A stretch of DNA of 64,000 nt from Kitasatospora sp. NBC_01266 (GTDB taxonomy: Bacteria; Actinomycetota; Actinomycetes; Streptomycetales; Streptomycetaceae), in the NCBI RefSeq assembly GCF_036242395.1, contig NZ_CP108458.1:2976001-3040000 (forward strand). The letters run 5' to 3'. Within the stretch, counting starts at the first letter, position 1. Each line of letters starts with the position of its first letter. Below the pieces are notes generated by a model, which saw nothing but the letters and a program-made list of their open reading frames with translations, did no database searches and had not been told where the DNA came from. Below are positions 35,001 to 45,683 of the stretch, one piece after another. A program made the position numbers and the translations under genes.

Positions 35001-35584
35001 GCGGGCGCAGCCGGGGTCTCCTCGGTGGGCTCCTCCTCGGCGACGGGCTCCTCGACGGCGGGCTCCTCGACGACCGGGCTGGTCACCGGGGACTCGGCAC
35101 GCTTACGGGTGCGGCGGGCCCGGACCGGCTTCTCAGCGGCGGGCTCCTCGACCGGCGCCGCAGCCACAACCGGCGTCTCCTCGACAGCCGGGGTCTCCTC
35201 GACCACCGGGGCCTCGGCACGCTTGCGGGTGCGGCGGGCCCGGACCGGCTTCTCAGCGGCGGGCTCCTCGACCGGCGCCGCAGCCGCAACCGGCGTCTCC
35301 TCGACAGCCGGGGTCTCGGCCGCCGGGCTGGTCACCGGGGACTCGGCACGCTTACGGGTGCGGCGGGCCCGGACCGGCTTCTCAGCGGCGGGCTCCTCGA
35401 CCGGCGCCGCAGCCACCGCAGCGGTGGCGGCGGCCTCGACCGGGATCACGGTCTCGACGCCCTCGGCCCCCTGCGGGGTACCGGTCGGGCGGGACACCGC
35501 GCGGCGACGCCGACGCGGCGGGGCAGCATCCCCGATCGGGTTCTGCTGCGAATCGTTGTTCTCGTTGTTCTCGTTCTCAGGCAT
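32072..35584 (-). CDS. rne: Ribonuclease E/G family endoribonuclease, long actinobacterial form
   Basis: 1170 aa, main mRNA-decay and rRNA-processing endonuclease. The catalytic region spans about 500-920: an S1-type domain (YVGNVYLGKVQNVLPSMEAAF), Mg ligands in VDVNTGKFVG and IVIDFIDM, and the Zn-link CVHCNGRG. It is flanked by long low-complexity arms. The N-arm (1-~490) is Glu/Pro/Ala-rich with three near-identical VEEPAAEKPVRARRTRKRAE blocks and poly-Arg clusters. The C-arm ends in a Lys/Ala/Thr-rich, histone-H1-like tail. The arms probably scaffold RNA and degradosome partners. GGGAG precedes the ATG at 35584. Confidence 0.96.
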   Translation of the reverse strand: MPENENNENNDSQQNPIGDAAPPRRRRRAVSRPTGTPQGAEGVETVIPVEAAATAAVAAAPVEEPAAEKPVRARRTRKRAESPVTSPAAETPAVEETPVAAAAPVEEPAAEKPVRARRTRKRAEAPVVEETPAVEETPVVAAAPVEEPAAEKPVRARRTRKRAESPVTSPVVEEPAVEEPVAEEEPTEETPAAPAPAEQPAPVEEHHAEAPRARRRAVRPATAIFQAPVFQEPAAYVAPAQAAPAAAPAAPAAEPKAATKAAPASKAAPAAEPKAAAKAVPAASESDDEYEYSGVGRRRRGGRAAVRVTPPSRPARGAAEPKAAAAAAAAPAPAPAPAPVAPEQPVEAVAPAQGPEQEADWEEDGRPSSRRRRRGGRRRRRGEAEEFETEGQELEQPAAAVTEAVEADTEAEEEDEDDLANGLASSRRRRRRRRRSGETGGEVAEPAAEDGVRTVVKVREPRRRSTEPSFDPDEVQSIKGSTRLEAKKQRRREGRELGRRRVPIITEAEFLARRESVERVMVVRQNGERTQIGVLEDGVLVEHYVNKEQATSYVGNVYLGKVQNVLPSMEAAFVDIGKGRNAVLYAGEVNFGQLGHSGPRRIESVLKSGQSVLVQVSKDPIGHKGARLTSQISLPGRYLVYVPEGSMTGISRKLPENERARLKQILKKIVPDDAGVIVRTAAEGASEEELTRDVQRLQAQWEEIQKKAASGNAPTLLYGEPDMTVRVVRDIFNEDFTKVIVSGNEAWTTIHDYVGGVAPDLVDRLQKWTSNVDVFATYRIDEQLMKALDRKVWLPSGGSLVIDRTEAMVVVDVNTGKFVGQGGNLEETVTRNNIEAAEEIVRQLRLRDLGGIIVIDFIDMVLESNRDLVLRRLLECLGRDRTKHQVAEVTSLGLVQMTRKRVGQGLLESFSESCVHCNGRGVIVHMEQPTAPGGGGGPVGTAGEAAGAGTGKRRRRGKGGVGHEEPQPHLIEDESGADHEHEEFELIAPEAPAAQRVEAPVVEEEPAAEEAVEAPVAEQPSLVEIAPVATPAAGRTRRRAVRKATASAGAPDEAEIVVLQSRAEAVVEAALAAAAPAPAVEVPAAEAPVVEQEPAVEQAPVEQPEAEEAAAEEPAPKKRAPRKAAAKKTAAAVKKTTTTAKKTTARKTATKRTSAAAKKAAAAEGDSAAE
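35098..35416. repeat. Three long direct repeats in the RNase E N-terminal arm
   Basis: Near-identical blocks of about 65-100 bp begin at roughly 35098, 35218 and 35347. Each encodes PVEEPAAEKPVRARRTRKRAE-like sequence in the minus frame. Synonymous differences are few, which suggests recent duplication or gene-conversion-like homogenisation. Confidence 0.85.
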
Positions 35585-35926
35585 GCGGGTGGATCTCCCG
35601 TCAGGCCCCCGGGCTCCGCACCCAGGCACGGCCGGGCACCGGTGGCCGGCCTCGGGCGCGATGGCGCCCAAGCCGACTCTCCACGGTGCCGCCGTGCGGA
35701 CGCGAGGCCGCACAGGGGCTCGTAGTCTCGCTCGGCGCCCCGCACGGTGCGGGGTGTCGAAAAGTCTTCTGGTCTGACCAGTGTTCTCAGGTTTTCCCAA
35801 GCTGCGCGGCCCCACAACCCAGGTGGCTCCCAGGGCCTATGCGCGACGACGCTCGCTCCCCGAGGGAGCCGCGGCGGCCTGGAGCGCGCGGAGCCGGGCG
35901 GTAAATCCGGCTCCTGCCTCCGCCCG
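35585..35926 (-). other. 342-bp non-coding region upstream of rne
   Basis: No credible gene. It holds hairpins GCTCCC/GGGAGC (35855-35869) and CCCCGCA/TGCGGGG (35738-35754), and the dyad CTGGTC-T-GACCAG (35770-35782). It should contain the rne promoter and leader; RNase E leaders are autoregulatory in E. coli. No function is shown here. Confidence 0.5.
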
Positions 35927-36730
35927 CTAGGCGGACGCTGCTGCCTGCGGCTCGACGGCCGCCTCCGATGGGACGGCCGGGGCCGCAGCGCGGTCGAGCG
36001 CCAGCGGGTCGGTCACCGTGCCGGTCTCCTCATCGAGCGGCCCCTGCGCCAGCCTGGTCACCTCAGCGGGGACCGGCAGCGCCAGGTCGGCCGTCGCACG
36101 GAGACCGGACAAGACGTCGTCTGGTCGTACGGCGGGTGTGGCGTGTCGTACTACCAGGCGCAGTATCGCACAGGCCTGACCGGTACGAACATCGGAGGTG
36201 GCTGAGGATTCCCCGAGCGGACCAACGCCGACCTGCGGGGAGACCAGCTCCAGCCGGCTCACCGCCTCGCGCGCGTCGAAGACCCGCAACCCGTTCTTGG
36301 TCTGCCGTTCGACCTCGACCCGCTCGGCGGCCAGGAACAGCCCGATCGCCGCGCCCGCCTCGTCCTCGGTCACGCCGGGCAGCCGCAGCTCCCAGAGCGA
36401 GGCCTCCAGCCGCTCCACGAAGTTCGGGGTGCGCACCTCGACGGCGTCCACGATGTCCAGCCCGGCCGGCAGCGACTCGTCCAGCTGCGCGCGCAGCGCC
36501 TCGGGGTCCCGGATCTCGGCCAGACCGATCTCCAGGTACTCCGCCTCACTGGCCACCCCGGTCGGGGCGGCGTTGGCGTAGGAGACCTTGGGGTGCGGGG
36601 TGAAGCCGGCCGAGTACGCCATCGGGACGGCGGAACGGCGCAGGGCCCGCTCGAAGGCGCGCTGGAAGTCGCGGTGGCTGGTGAAGCGCAGACGGCCCCT
36701 CTTGGTGTAGCGCAAACGGATGCGCTGCAC
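35927..36730 (-). CDS. TIGR03936 / DUF2344 family radical-SAM-linked protein
   Basis: 267 aa. It starts MQRIRLRYTKRGRLRFTSH, then HRDFQRAFERALRRSAVPMAYSAGF and HPKVSYANAAPTG, the signature of the family that accompanies or is fused to TIGR03960 radical SAM proteins. The C-terminal Ala/Pro tail is non-conserved. The partner gene lies 303 bp upstream on the same strand. The family fold is thought to be RNA-binding-like, so a role in RNA modification is inferred from partners only. Confidence 0.9.
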   Translation of the reverse strand: MQRIRLRYTKRGRLRFTSHRDFQRAFERALRRSAVPMAYSAGFTPHPKVSYANAAPTGVASEAEYLEIGLAEIRDPEALRAQLDESLPAGLDIVDAVEVRTPNFVERLEASLWELRLPGVTEDEAGAAIGLFLAAERVEVERQTKNGLRVFDAREAVSRLELVSPQVGVGPLGESSATSDVRTGQACAILRLVVRHATPAVRPDDVLSGLRATADLALPVPAEVTRLAQGPLDEETGTVTDPLALDRAAAPAVPSEAAVEPQAAASA

Positions 36731-36986
36731 CGTCGGCGCGGGAGGCGGACCATCGGGCGTGCGGCGTGCCAGGGTCGCTCAGTCCTTCGTGAGAAGCCTG
36801 GTCCGGGGCGGCGCTGATGGTACTGGGTGCCACCGGTCCGGACGCTGTCAAGGTCCAAGCCTACCCGGGGCCGCACGGCCACCCGCCCGGTCGGTCCGGC
36901 GAGCCCGGCCCGGCCGGCCCGCCGGTCTTCAACTCGGCGTGCCAGGTGATGGTTTCGACGTCGCCCACCCCGCTCGAACACGAGAA
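36731..36986. other. Non-coding spacer between the DUF2344 and radical SAM genes
   Basis: Only GC-rich sequence with no coding frame of recognisable composition or start. It presumably carries the promoter of the DUF2344 gene, but I see no clear -10/-35 pair. Confidence 0.4.
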
Positions 36987-37015
36987 TGCCCCGGGCGGAC
37001 AATCCACCCGAGGCA
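36987..37015 (-). terminator. Terminator after the radical SAM gene
   Basis: 9-bp stem (36987-36995 with 37007-37015, one G-U) starting 19 nt after the stop, followed by UUCUCGUGUUC. Confidence 0.6.
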
Positions 37016-37033
37016 TCCCCGGCACTCGAACGG

Positions 37034-38959
<1,926 letters not shown>

Positions 38960-39086
38960 ACGGCGAAACCCTTTGTCTCGGTAGGTGCCGCGCGCGGCGC
39001 GCCCTCGGTAGGGCGGCGGGCGACGGGTGGGCGGAGGGGGTGACCCTCAAGGGTAGCGTGACGCGTCGGCCATCCCCGAACGACGA

Positions 39087-39118
39087 GTGGCCGTGCGCGT
39101 TCGAACGCGCACGGCCAC
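39087..39118. terminator. Perfect 32-bp palindromic terminator after rodA
   Basis: Arms 39087-39102 and 39103-39118 are exact reverse complements. The palindrome starts 10 bp after the rodA stop. Confidence 0.85.
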
Positions 39119-39127
39119 CGCTGGTAC

Positions 39128-40330
39128 TCAGCCCGCTATCGGCCGCTGGGTCCGGACCGCCTGGAGCAGCCCGATCGCGATCCACCCCGCGAACATCGAC
39201 GAGCCGCCGTAACTGACGAAGGGCAGCGGGATGCCGGCCACCGGCATGATGCCCAGCGTCATGCCGATGTTCTCGAAGGACTGGAAGGCGAACCAGGCGA
39301 TCACCCCGCCGGCGACCACGGTGCCGAACAGGTCGGTGGCCTGCCGGGCGATCCGGCAGGCCCGCCAGAGGATGATGCCGACCAGCACGATGATGGCCAG
39401 CCCGCCGACGAAGCCCAGCTCCTCCCCCGCGACCGTGAAGACGAAGTCGGTCTGCTGCTCGGGGACGAACTGCCCTATGGTCTGCGTGCCGTGGAAGAGG
39501 CCCTTGCCGGTCAGGCCGCCGGAGCCGATCGCGATCCGGGCCTGGGCGGTGTTGTAGCCGACGCCCGACGGGTCCAGGGCCGGGTTGGCGAAGGCCGCGA
39601 AGCGGTCGATCTGGTACTTGCTGAGGATGCCCAGCTTCCAGACCGCGGCCGCGCCGAGCCCGCCGGTCGCCAGCAGGCCGAATAGCCAGCGGTTGGCCAC
39701 CCCGGCGGAGAGCAGGATGCCCAGGATGGTCACCGCCATCACCATCACCGAGCCGAGGTCGGGCATCAGCAGCACGACCGCGATCGGGATCCCGCCCAGC
39801 ACCAGGGCCTGCAGCACGGTGCGGCTGGTGGGCATGTCACGCTCGCCGCTGTCCACCCGGGAGGAGAGCACCAGGGCCATCCCGAGCACGATCGCCAGCT
39901 TGGCGAACTCGGCGGGCTGGATCGAGAAGCCACCGCCGAACTGGATCCAGGAGTGCGCGCCGTTGATCGTCGAGCCCAGCGGGCTGAGGGTGGCGAGGAG
40001 CATCAGCAGCGCCAGCGCGTAGAGCACCGGCACCGCGGCCTTGATCCGGTGGTGCCCTATCGCGATCGCGCCCGCGCAGAGCGCAACGCCGATCACCATG
40101 TTGGTCAGGTGGCGGTACAGGAAGTACTGCGGGTCCCCGTGGGTCAGCGAGTCGCGGCCCCGGGTCGCCGACCAGACCAGCATCGAGCTGCCCAGCGACA
40201 GGGCCAGCGCGGCCAGGATTATCACCCAGTCGAGGCGGCGCAGCGGGGCGTTCTTGGCCAGCGCCCTGGCCACCGGGCCACGTTGCGGGGAGAACCGCAC
40301 CTGGCGGTAGGAGCTGTAGGAGGACGTCAT
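39128..40330 (-). CDS. rodA: RodA/SEDS-family peptidoglycan glycosyltransferase
   Basis: 400 aa, about 10 membrane helices. SEDS glycan polymerase working with the class B PBP encoded just upstream. Family marks are GAHSWIQFGGGFSIQPAEFAK, LLMPDLGSVMVM, the large loop with QTDFVFTVAGEELGFVGG and the C-terminal PLPFVSYGGSSM. Its ATG overlaps the PBP stop by 4 bp (ATGA). In Streptomyces the equivalent gene, sfr, is required for spore-wall synthesis rather than hyphal growth; that role is taken from the family. Confidence 0.96.
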   Translation of the reverse strand: MTSSYSSYRQVRFSPQRGPVARALAKNAPLRRLDWVIILAALALSLGSSMLVWSATRGRDSLTHGDPQYFLYRHLTNMVIGVALCAGAIAIGHHRIKAAVPVLYALALLMLLATLSPLGSTINGAHSWIQFGGGFSIQPAEFAKLAIVLGMALVLSSRVDSGERDMPTSRTVLQALVLGGIPIAVVLLMPDLGSVMVMAVTILGILLSAGVANRWLFGLLATGGLGAAAVWKLGILSKYQIDRFAAFANPALDPSGVGYNTAQARIAIGSGGLTGKGLFHGTQTIGQFVPEQQTDFVFTVAGEELGFVGGLAIIVLVGIILWRACRIARQATDLFGTVVAGGVIAWFAFQSFENIGMTLGIMPVAGIPLPFVSYGGSSMFAGWIAIGLLQAVRTQRPIAG

Positions 40331-42537
40331 GCCCGGCCCCTTCCGGTCGGGGTGCGCAGCGCGGGCTCCAGCGCGAGCAGGTCGGTGTAGACCGCCGAGT
40401 GGCCGGGCGCCGACGGGTAGTCGTAGCTGTAGGAGGCGGGCTGCAGGATCGCGGTGCCGTCCGGGTTGAACTTGGGCAGCGCGGTCTGCGGGGTGGGCAG
40501 CAGCGCCTTGGTCTGGTCGATGTTGCCCTTGTCGTCCACGCCGTACAGCGCCTGGTAGATCCGGCGCACCGCGTCACCCGAACCGCCGGAGCCGGTACCG
40601 GCCTGGCTGATCGTCATGACCACCGCGTAGTCCTTGCTGTAGGTGGTCAGCCACGAGGTGGTCTGCTTGCCGTAGACCTCGGCGGTACCGGTCTTGGCGT
40701 GCAGCTGGATCTTGTCCTGCGGCCAGCCGGCGCCGGTGAACTTCCAGGCCGCGGTGCCCTCGGTGATCACGCCCGCGGTGGCCTGGTCGATGTACTGCAG
40801 AGTCTTCTGGTCGTCCGGCAGCTTGCCGCTGACCTGCGGCGCGATGTCGCGGACCAGCTGGCCGCCGGGGGTGACGATCGCCTTGGCGACGCTGGGCTTG
40901 TAGAGCGTGCCGCCGTTGGCCAGCGCCGAGTAGATGGTGGCCATCTGGATCGGGGTGACCAGCGTGTCGCCCTGGCCGATGGCGTAGTTGACGGAGTCAC
41001 CGGCGCGCATCACGTTGCCGTCCACGCAGTTCTCACGGGCGATCTGGGTGGCGTAGTCGGTGCCGCCGCCGGCCGCCTGCTTGCACCAGGCGTCCTTGTT
41101 GGCGTTGAAGAAGTCGGTCTTCCACTGGCGGTCGGGGACCCGGCCGGGCACCTCGGCCGGCAGGTCGATGCCGGTCTTGGCACCGAGGCCGAACTGGTGG
41201 GCGGTCTTGTAGAACCAGTCGGCCGGGTTCTTCGGGTGGATCCCGCCGTCCTTCATCCACTGGTCGTAGGACAGGCCGTAGAAGACGGTGTCGCAGGAGA
41301 TCTCCAGCGCCTTCTCCAGCGAGATGTCACCGGCCGACTCGCCCTCGAAGTTCTTGAACTCGCGGCCGCCGATGGTCAGGCTCGACGGGCACGGGTAGTG
41401 GCCGTCCAGCGAGTAACCGGCCTGCACGGCCGCGCTGGTGGAGACCACCTTGAAGGTCGAGCCGGGGGCCGACTGGCCCTGGATCGCGCGGTTGAGCAGC
41501 GGGTAGTTGGAGGCCTGGTTGGTCAGGTTCGCGTAGTCCTTGGCGGAGATGCCGCCGACCCAGAGGTTGGGGTCGTAGGTCGGGGCACTGGCCATCGCGA
41601 TGATCCGGCCGGTGTGCACGTCCATCACTATGGCCGCGCCGGAGTCGGCGACGAAGTTCTGGTTGGTCACCGTGTCGAAGGTGCTGCGGGCGTCGACCAT
41701 CGCCTGGTTGAGGTTGTCCTCGACCACCTTCTGCACCCGGGCGTCCAGGCTGGTCACCACGTTGTCGCCGGGCTGGGCCGGGGTGGTGCCCGCGCTGCCG
41801 ATCACCCGGCCGAGGTTGTCCACCTCCAGCCGGTCGACGCCGGTGGTGCCGCGCAGGTCGTTGTCGTAGACCGACTCCAGGCCGGCCCGGCCGATCTGGT
41901 CGCTGGGCAGGTACTTGTTCTTGCCGCTCTGGTTCGCGGTCTTGGTGACCTCGTCGTCGGTGACCGGCGAGAGGTAGCCGAGCACCTGGGCCATGTTGGC
42001 GCCGTCCGGCCCGGGGTACTGGCGCAGGGCGGTGGGCTGGGCGGTGATGCCGGGGAAGTCCTCGCCGCGTTCCATTATCTGCATCGCCTGCTGGGTGGTG
42101 GCCTGGTCGGTCACCGGGATCGGCTGGTACGGCGAGCCGTTCCAGCAGGGCTGCGGGGTCTTCGCGTCGCAGAGCCGGACCTTGTCCTGGACGTCCTTGG
42201 GGTTCATCCCGAGCACCTGGGCGAGCCGGGTCAGCACCGCCTTGCCGTGGTCCTTCTGCTCCAGCAGCGAGGTGCGGCTGACCGAGACCACCAGCTTGGT
42301 CTGGTTGCCGGCCAGCACCTGCCCGCTGGCGTCCAGGATCTCGCCGCGGATGGCCGGCGAGACCACCTCGCGGATGTGGTTGTTGGACGCCTGGGCGGTG
42401 TACTGGCTGCCGTTGCGGATCTGCAGGTACCACAGCCGCCCGCCGAGCGTGCCGAGCAGCGACAGCACCAGGATCTGCAGGACGACCAGACGGATCGTCA
42501 CCCGGCGGGTGCGCCCGGTCTCCGGGATGTTGCTCAC
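40327..42537 (-). CDS. mrdA: Class B penicillin-binding protein 2 (transpeptidase)
   Basis: 736 aa. A cytoplasmic stub and one membrane anchor (about 15-37, VVLQILVLSLLGTLGGRLWYL) precede a pedestal domain (ALRQYPGPDGANMAQVLGYL). The transpeptidase domain has the active-site Ser in GSTFKV (S360), SCD (414-416, in place of SxN) and KTG at 615-617. The GTG start at 42537 is supported by GGGGAG 8 nt upstream. It cross-links wall peptides with RodA as partner; the two genes overlap and follow mreBCD. It has extra loops rich in Asn/Gln relative to E. coli PBP2. Confidence 0.96.
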   Translation of the reverse strand: MSNIPETGRTRRVTIRLVVLQILVLSLLGTLGGRLWYLQIRNGSQYTAQASNNHIREVVSPAIRGEILDASGQVLAGNQTKLVVSVSRTSLLEQKDHGKAVLTRLAQVLGMNPKDVQDKVRLCDAKTPQPCWNGSPYQPIPVTDQATTQQAMQIMERGEDFPGITAQPTALRQYPGPDGANMAQVLGYLSPVTDDEVTKTANQSGKNKYLPSDQIGRAGLESVYDNDLRGTTGVDRLEVDNLGRVIGSAGTTPAQPGDNVVTSLDARVQKVVEDNLNQAMVDARSTFDTVTNQNFVADSGAAIVMDVHTGRIIAMASAPTYDPNLWVGGISAKDYANLTNQASNYPLLNRAIQGQSAPGSTFKVVSTSAAVQAGYSLDGHYPCPSSLTIGGREFKNFEGESAGDISLEKALEISCDTVFYGLSYDQWMKDGGIHPKNPADWFYKTAHQFGLGAKTGIDLPAEVPGRVPDRQWKTDFFNANKDAWCKQAAGGGTDYATQIARENCVDGNVMRAGDSVNYAIGQGDTLVTPIQMATIYSALANGGTLYKPSVAKAIVTPGGQLVRDIAPQVSGKLPDDQKTLQYIDQATAGVITEGTAAWKFTGAGWPQDKIQLHAKTGTAEVYGKQTTSWLTTYSKDYAVVMTISQAGTGSGGSGDAVRRIYQALYGVDDKGNIDQTKALLPTPQTALPKFNPDGTAILQPASYSYDYPSAPGHSAVYTDLLALEPALRTPTGRGRA

Positions 42538-42599
42538 CTCAAGGACTCCCCTCCGGCAAGGTGGCCAGGACGGTCAGGAACAGTCAGGCCAGAGAACGA

Positions 42600-43217
42600 T
42601 CAGGGCCGCGTGCCGCGGAACCGACGACCGGGCGGCCCGGCGGACGGCTCACGGGTGGTGCGGTAGCGGGCGATGGTGCCCAGGCCGGGACCGGTCACCT
42701 CGCCGCCGGTCGAGGACGGATCGAGCCGGCGGGCCAGCAGCATCACCACGGGCACCACGAACGGCGCCAGCAGCAGGTCGTAGACGAAGGCGGTGGCCGC
42801 CAGCGACGGGAGTCCGACGTGCCGGGCGGCGGTGTCGCCGACCAGCGCGCCGACCCCCGCGTACAGCAGGGTGGAGACCACCGCGGCGCCCGCGACCACC
42901 ACCAGCGGGGCGAACACCGACCGCTGGCGGCCCGGGTCGGCGCCCAGCAGCCCGGCGCCGTACCCGATCAGGCAGAGCACCAGCGCGTAGCGGCCGATCG
43001 CGTGGTCGGAGGGCGGCGCCAGATCGGCCAGCAGCCCGGCGGCGAACCCGGTCAGGCAGCCGGCCGACGGTCCGAAGACCAGCGCCAGTGCGACCACCAC
43101 CAGCAGCAGCAGGTCCGGGGTGGCCCCGGGCAGCTGGAGCCGGCCCAGCACGCTGACCTGGAGCACCAGGGCGAGCAGGATCAGCGGGGCGGCGAACAGG
43201 GCGCGCTTGACGACCAT
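42600..43217 (-). CDS. mreD: Rod-shape-determining membrane protein MreD
   Basis: 205 aa, about five to six membrane helices (ALFAAPLILLALVLQVSVLG, PDLLLLVVVALALVFGP). Weakly conserved; the assignment rests on position between mreC and pbp2 and on the helix pattern with PDLLLL and GFAAGLLADL. It starts 4 bp after the mreC stop with GGGGGA inside the end of mreC, so translation is coupled. The C-terminal ~30 residues are charged and cytoplasmic. Confidence 0.93.
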   Translation of the reverse strand: MVVKRALFAAPLILLALVLQVSVLGRLQLPGATPDLLLLVVVALALVFGPSAGCLTGFAAGLLADLAPPSDHAIGRYALVLCLIGYGAGLLGADPGRQRSVFAPLVVVAGAAVVSTLLYAGVGALVGDTAARHVGLPSLAATAFVYDLLLAPFVVPVVMLLARRLDPSSTGGEVTGPGLGTIARYRTTREPSAGPPGRRFRGTRP

Positions 43218-43221
43218 CGGA

Positions 43222-44205
43222 TCAGTCCCCCGTGGGCGAGGCGGACGGCTGGGCAGGCTGCTGCTGCGGCGCGCCGGAGGGCTGCGCCGTGGCGGTGGGC
43301 TGGGCCGCCGCCGGCTGGGCGGGCACCGGGGTGGGGCTGGGGCTCGGGACCGGCGGCAGCACCGAGTCCCTGGGGTCGGTGCGCGGCGGCACCACGACCA
43401 CGCCGACCAGGTCGAGGCTGGTGAACGAGACGAACGGCTGGACCAGCACCGTCTTGGTCAGCTCTCCGGGAGTCGCTTCCACCTGGGTGACCGAACCGAC
43501 CGGCACGCCCGGCACGAACGGCCGCCCGCTCTGCGAGCCGAAGGTGACCAGCCGGTCGCCCGGCTTGACCTGCGCCTTGCCGTTGAGCAGCTGTACCTTC
43601 AGCGGCCCCTGACCCTGGCCGGTGGCGAAGCCGATCTCGCCGCTGCCCTCCATCCGGGCGCCGGCGGTGAAGCCGGGGTCGGTGGCGAGCAGCACGGTGG
43701 CGGTGGTCGGGGCGACCGTGGTGACCCGGCCGACCAGGCCCGCGCCGTTGATCACGGTCATGTCCCGCTGCAGGCCGTCGTCGCTGCCGGCGTCGATGGT
43801 GATGGTCCAGGAGAAGCCCTGCGCAGCGCCGATGGCGATCACCTGCGCGGCCTTGATGGTGTAGCCGCCGGTGCCGGCGGTCCGCAGCAGGTCGTCCAGT
43901 TGCTTGGTGCGTCCGGTGGCGGCGTCGGAGGAGGCGAGCCGCTGGCGCAGCTCGGTGTTCTCCTCGCCGATCCGGTCCAGCCGCTGCTGCTCGGTGCCGG
44001 AGTCCCGGATCGCCCGGACGGTACGCGCTATCGGGTCGACGGCCCCCGCGGCCCCCCGCTCGACCGGACCGAAGAGGTCGGCCGCGGTCCTGCGGGCACC
44101 GTTCAGCGGGGAGCTCTCGCCGCCCTTGATGTCCACGGTGATCAGGGCGAAGGCGACGGCCACCAGCAGGATGAGCAGCAGTCGACTCTCTCGTGTGTCC
44201 CTCAC
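43222..44205 (-). CDS. mreC: Rod-shape-determining protein MreC
   Basis: 327 aa. The N-terminal anchor (about 8-25, RLLLILLVAVAFALITVDI) and a coiled coil (about 70-95) precede the periplasmic-type beta domain (VIAIGAAQGFSWTITIDAG, GLVGRVTTVAPTTATVLL, GDRLVTFGSQS). The last ~60 residues are Pro/Gln/Ala-rich. GTG 44205 gives the conserved RDTRESRLLL start; upstream in-frame codons are non-conserved. It links MreB to RodA/PBP2 across the membrane and lies 47 bp after mreB. Confidence 0.95.
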   Translation of the reverse strand: MRDTRESRLLLILLVAVAFALITVDIKGGESSPLNGARRTAADLFGPVERGAAGAVDPIARTVRAIRDSGTEQQRLDRIGEENTELRQRLASSDAATGRTKQLDDLLRTAGTGGYTIKAAQVIAIGAAQGFSWTITIDAGSDDGLQRDMTVINGAGLVGRVTTVAPTTATVLLATDPGFTAGARMEGSGEIGFATGQGQGPLKVQLLNGKAQVKPGDRLVTFGSQSGRPFVPGVPVGSVTQVEATPGELTKTVLVQPFVSFTSLDLVGVVVVPPRTDPRDSVLPPVPSPSPTPVPAQPAAAQPTATAQPSGAPQQQPAQPSASPTGD

Positions 44206-44252
44206 GGCGGCGCGGCTGCCCCTTCTGAACGTGTTCGGCCTTGACGGTGGGT

Positions 44253-45290
44253 CTAACGACGCGGCTGCGCGTCCAGTACCTGCTGCAGTGCCTCGAACTC
44301 CTCGACGCAGCGGCCGGAGCCGAGCGCCACCGAGTCCAGCGGGTTCTCCGCGATGTGGATCGGCATGCCGGTCTCCCGGCGCAGCCGCTCGTCCAGGCCG
44401 CGCAGCAGCGCGCCGCCGCCGGTGAGCACCACGCCACGGTCCATCACATCGCCCGCCAGTTCCGGCGGGCACTGGTCCAGGGTGGTCTTGACGGCGTCGA
44501 TGATCGAGTTGACCGGCTCGTCGATCGCCTCGCGGACCTCGGCGGCGGAGATCACCACGGTCTTCGGCAGGCCGCTGACCAGATCCCGGCCGCGGATCTC
44601 GGCGTGCTCGTCCTTCTCGTTCTCCGAGCCGTAGGCCGAGCCGATGCTCATCTTGATCTGCTCGGCACTGCGCTCGCCGAGCAGCAGCGAGTACTCCTTC
44701 TTGATGTGCTGGACGATCGCGTTGTCCAGCTCGTCACCGGCCACCCGGATGGACTGCGCGGTGACGATGCCGCCCAGCGAGATCACCGCGACCTCGGTGG
44801 TGCCGCCGCCGATGTCGACGACCATGTTCCCGGTGGCCTCATGGACCGGGAGCCCGGCGCCGATCGCGGCGGCCATCGGCTCCTCGATGATGTGCACCTG
44901 GCGGGCGCCGGCCAGGTGGCTGGCCTCCACCACGGCCCGGCGCTCGACGCCGGTGATGCCGCTGGGCACGCAGACCACCACCCGGGGGCGGGCCAGGTAG
45001 CGGCGGCGGTGGATCTTCTGGATGAAGTAGCGCAGCATCCGCTGGGTGATCTCGAAGTCGGCGATCACACCGTCCTTGAGCGGGCGGATGGCGATGATGT
45101 TGCCGGGCGTGCGCCCGATCATCTTCTTCGCCTCGGAGCCGACCGCGAGAATGCCGCCGGTATTGGTGTTGACCGCCACGACTGACGGCTCGTTCAGGAC
45201 GATCCCCTTGCCCCTGACGTACACCAGCGTGTTGGCAGTGCCGAGGTCGATCGCCAGGTCACGGCCGATGAACGACAGATTGTTGGCCAT
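44253..45290 (-). CDS. mreB: Actin-like cell shape protein MreB
   Basis: 345 aa, ATP-dependent bacterial actin. Phosphate loops [11 protein letters not shown] and [17 protein letters not shown] and the adenosine motif [15 protein letters not shown] are seen. The family insert [14 protein letters not shown] is intact. In Streptomyces MreB functions mainly in spore-wall thickening. It is the first gene of the mre cluster, with a 393-bp upstream region and a candidate promoter about 110 bp upstream of the start codon. Confidence 0.98.
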   Translation of the reverse strand: MANNLSFIGRDLAIDLGTANTLVYVRGKGIVLNEPSVVAVNTNTGGILAVGSEAKKMIGRTPGNIIAIRPLKDGVIADFEITQRMLRYFIQKIHRRRYLARPRVVVCVPSGITGVERRAVVEASHLAGARQVHIIEEPMAAAIGAGLPVHEATGNMVVDIGGGTTEVAVISLGGIVTAQSIRVAGDELDNAIVQHIKKEYSLLLGERSAEQIKMSIGSAYGSENEKDEHAEIRGRDLVSGLPKTVVISAAEVREAIDEPVNSIIDAVKTTLDQCPPELAGDVMDRGVVLTGGGALLRGLDERLRRETGMPIHIAENPLDSVALGSGRCVEEFEALQQVLDAQPRR

Positions 45291-45683
45291 GGAGTGTGGA
45301 ACGCCTTCCCGAACTGGATGTCATGGGCAGGGAGTTGAGCCTCGCATGAGACCCGCACAGCGGCGCGCCGAGAGCGCGGCGGGCCACTCGGGCCCGCAGG
45401 GTGCCTCCATCGTAGCCACGCCCGGCGAGCTGGTCGGCGGGGTGGACATGGCGTCCATTCTGCGTGGCATGACCGCTTCTGCTGGCATTGGACGCCGTGT
45501 CGGCGCACCCAGTTCCATATTTGACGATCAAATTCCCACGGTTGGCTGAGCCTTTGCGATGGTGCTCGGCCTATCGGGGGCGGTCTGACGGAGCGTCAGA
45601 TCCAGCGAATGCCTCGACCCGGACCGGGCATCGGGGCCGCATGGAGCCCTGAAGCCGGACCGGGTGTCGCCGCCGGGCGCGGG
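45291..45683 (-). other. 393-bp mreB upstream region
   Basis: No credible gene. It contains a promoter candidate on the minus strand: CCGACC (45432-45437), 17-bp spacer and TACGAT (45409-45414). It also has the palindrome ATTTGA-CGA-TCAAAT (45519-45533) and, near the ndk end, TCTGACG-GAG-CGTCAGA (45584-45600), which may be the ndk terminator. The AT-rich palindrome stands out in this GC-rich background. Confidence 0.55.

Noticed and set aside
31292..35725. 1477-codon open frame on the plus strand, antisense to rne
   Set aside because: Shadow frame of a GC-rich repetitive gene. Its Gly/Leu/Arg composition mirrors the real minus-strand protein, and rne has clear catalytic motifs.
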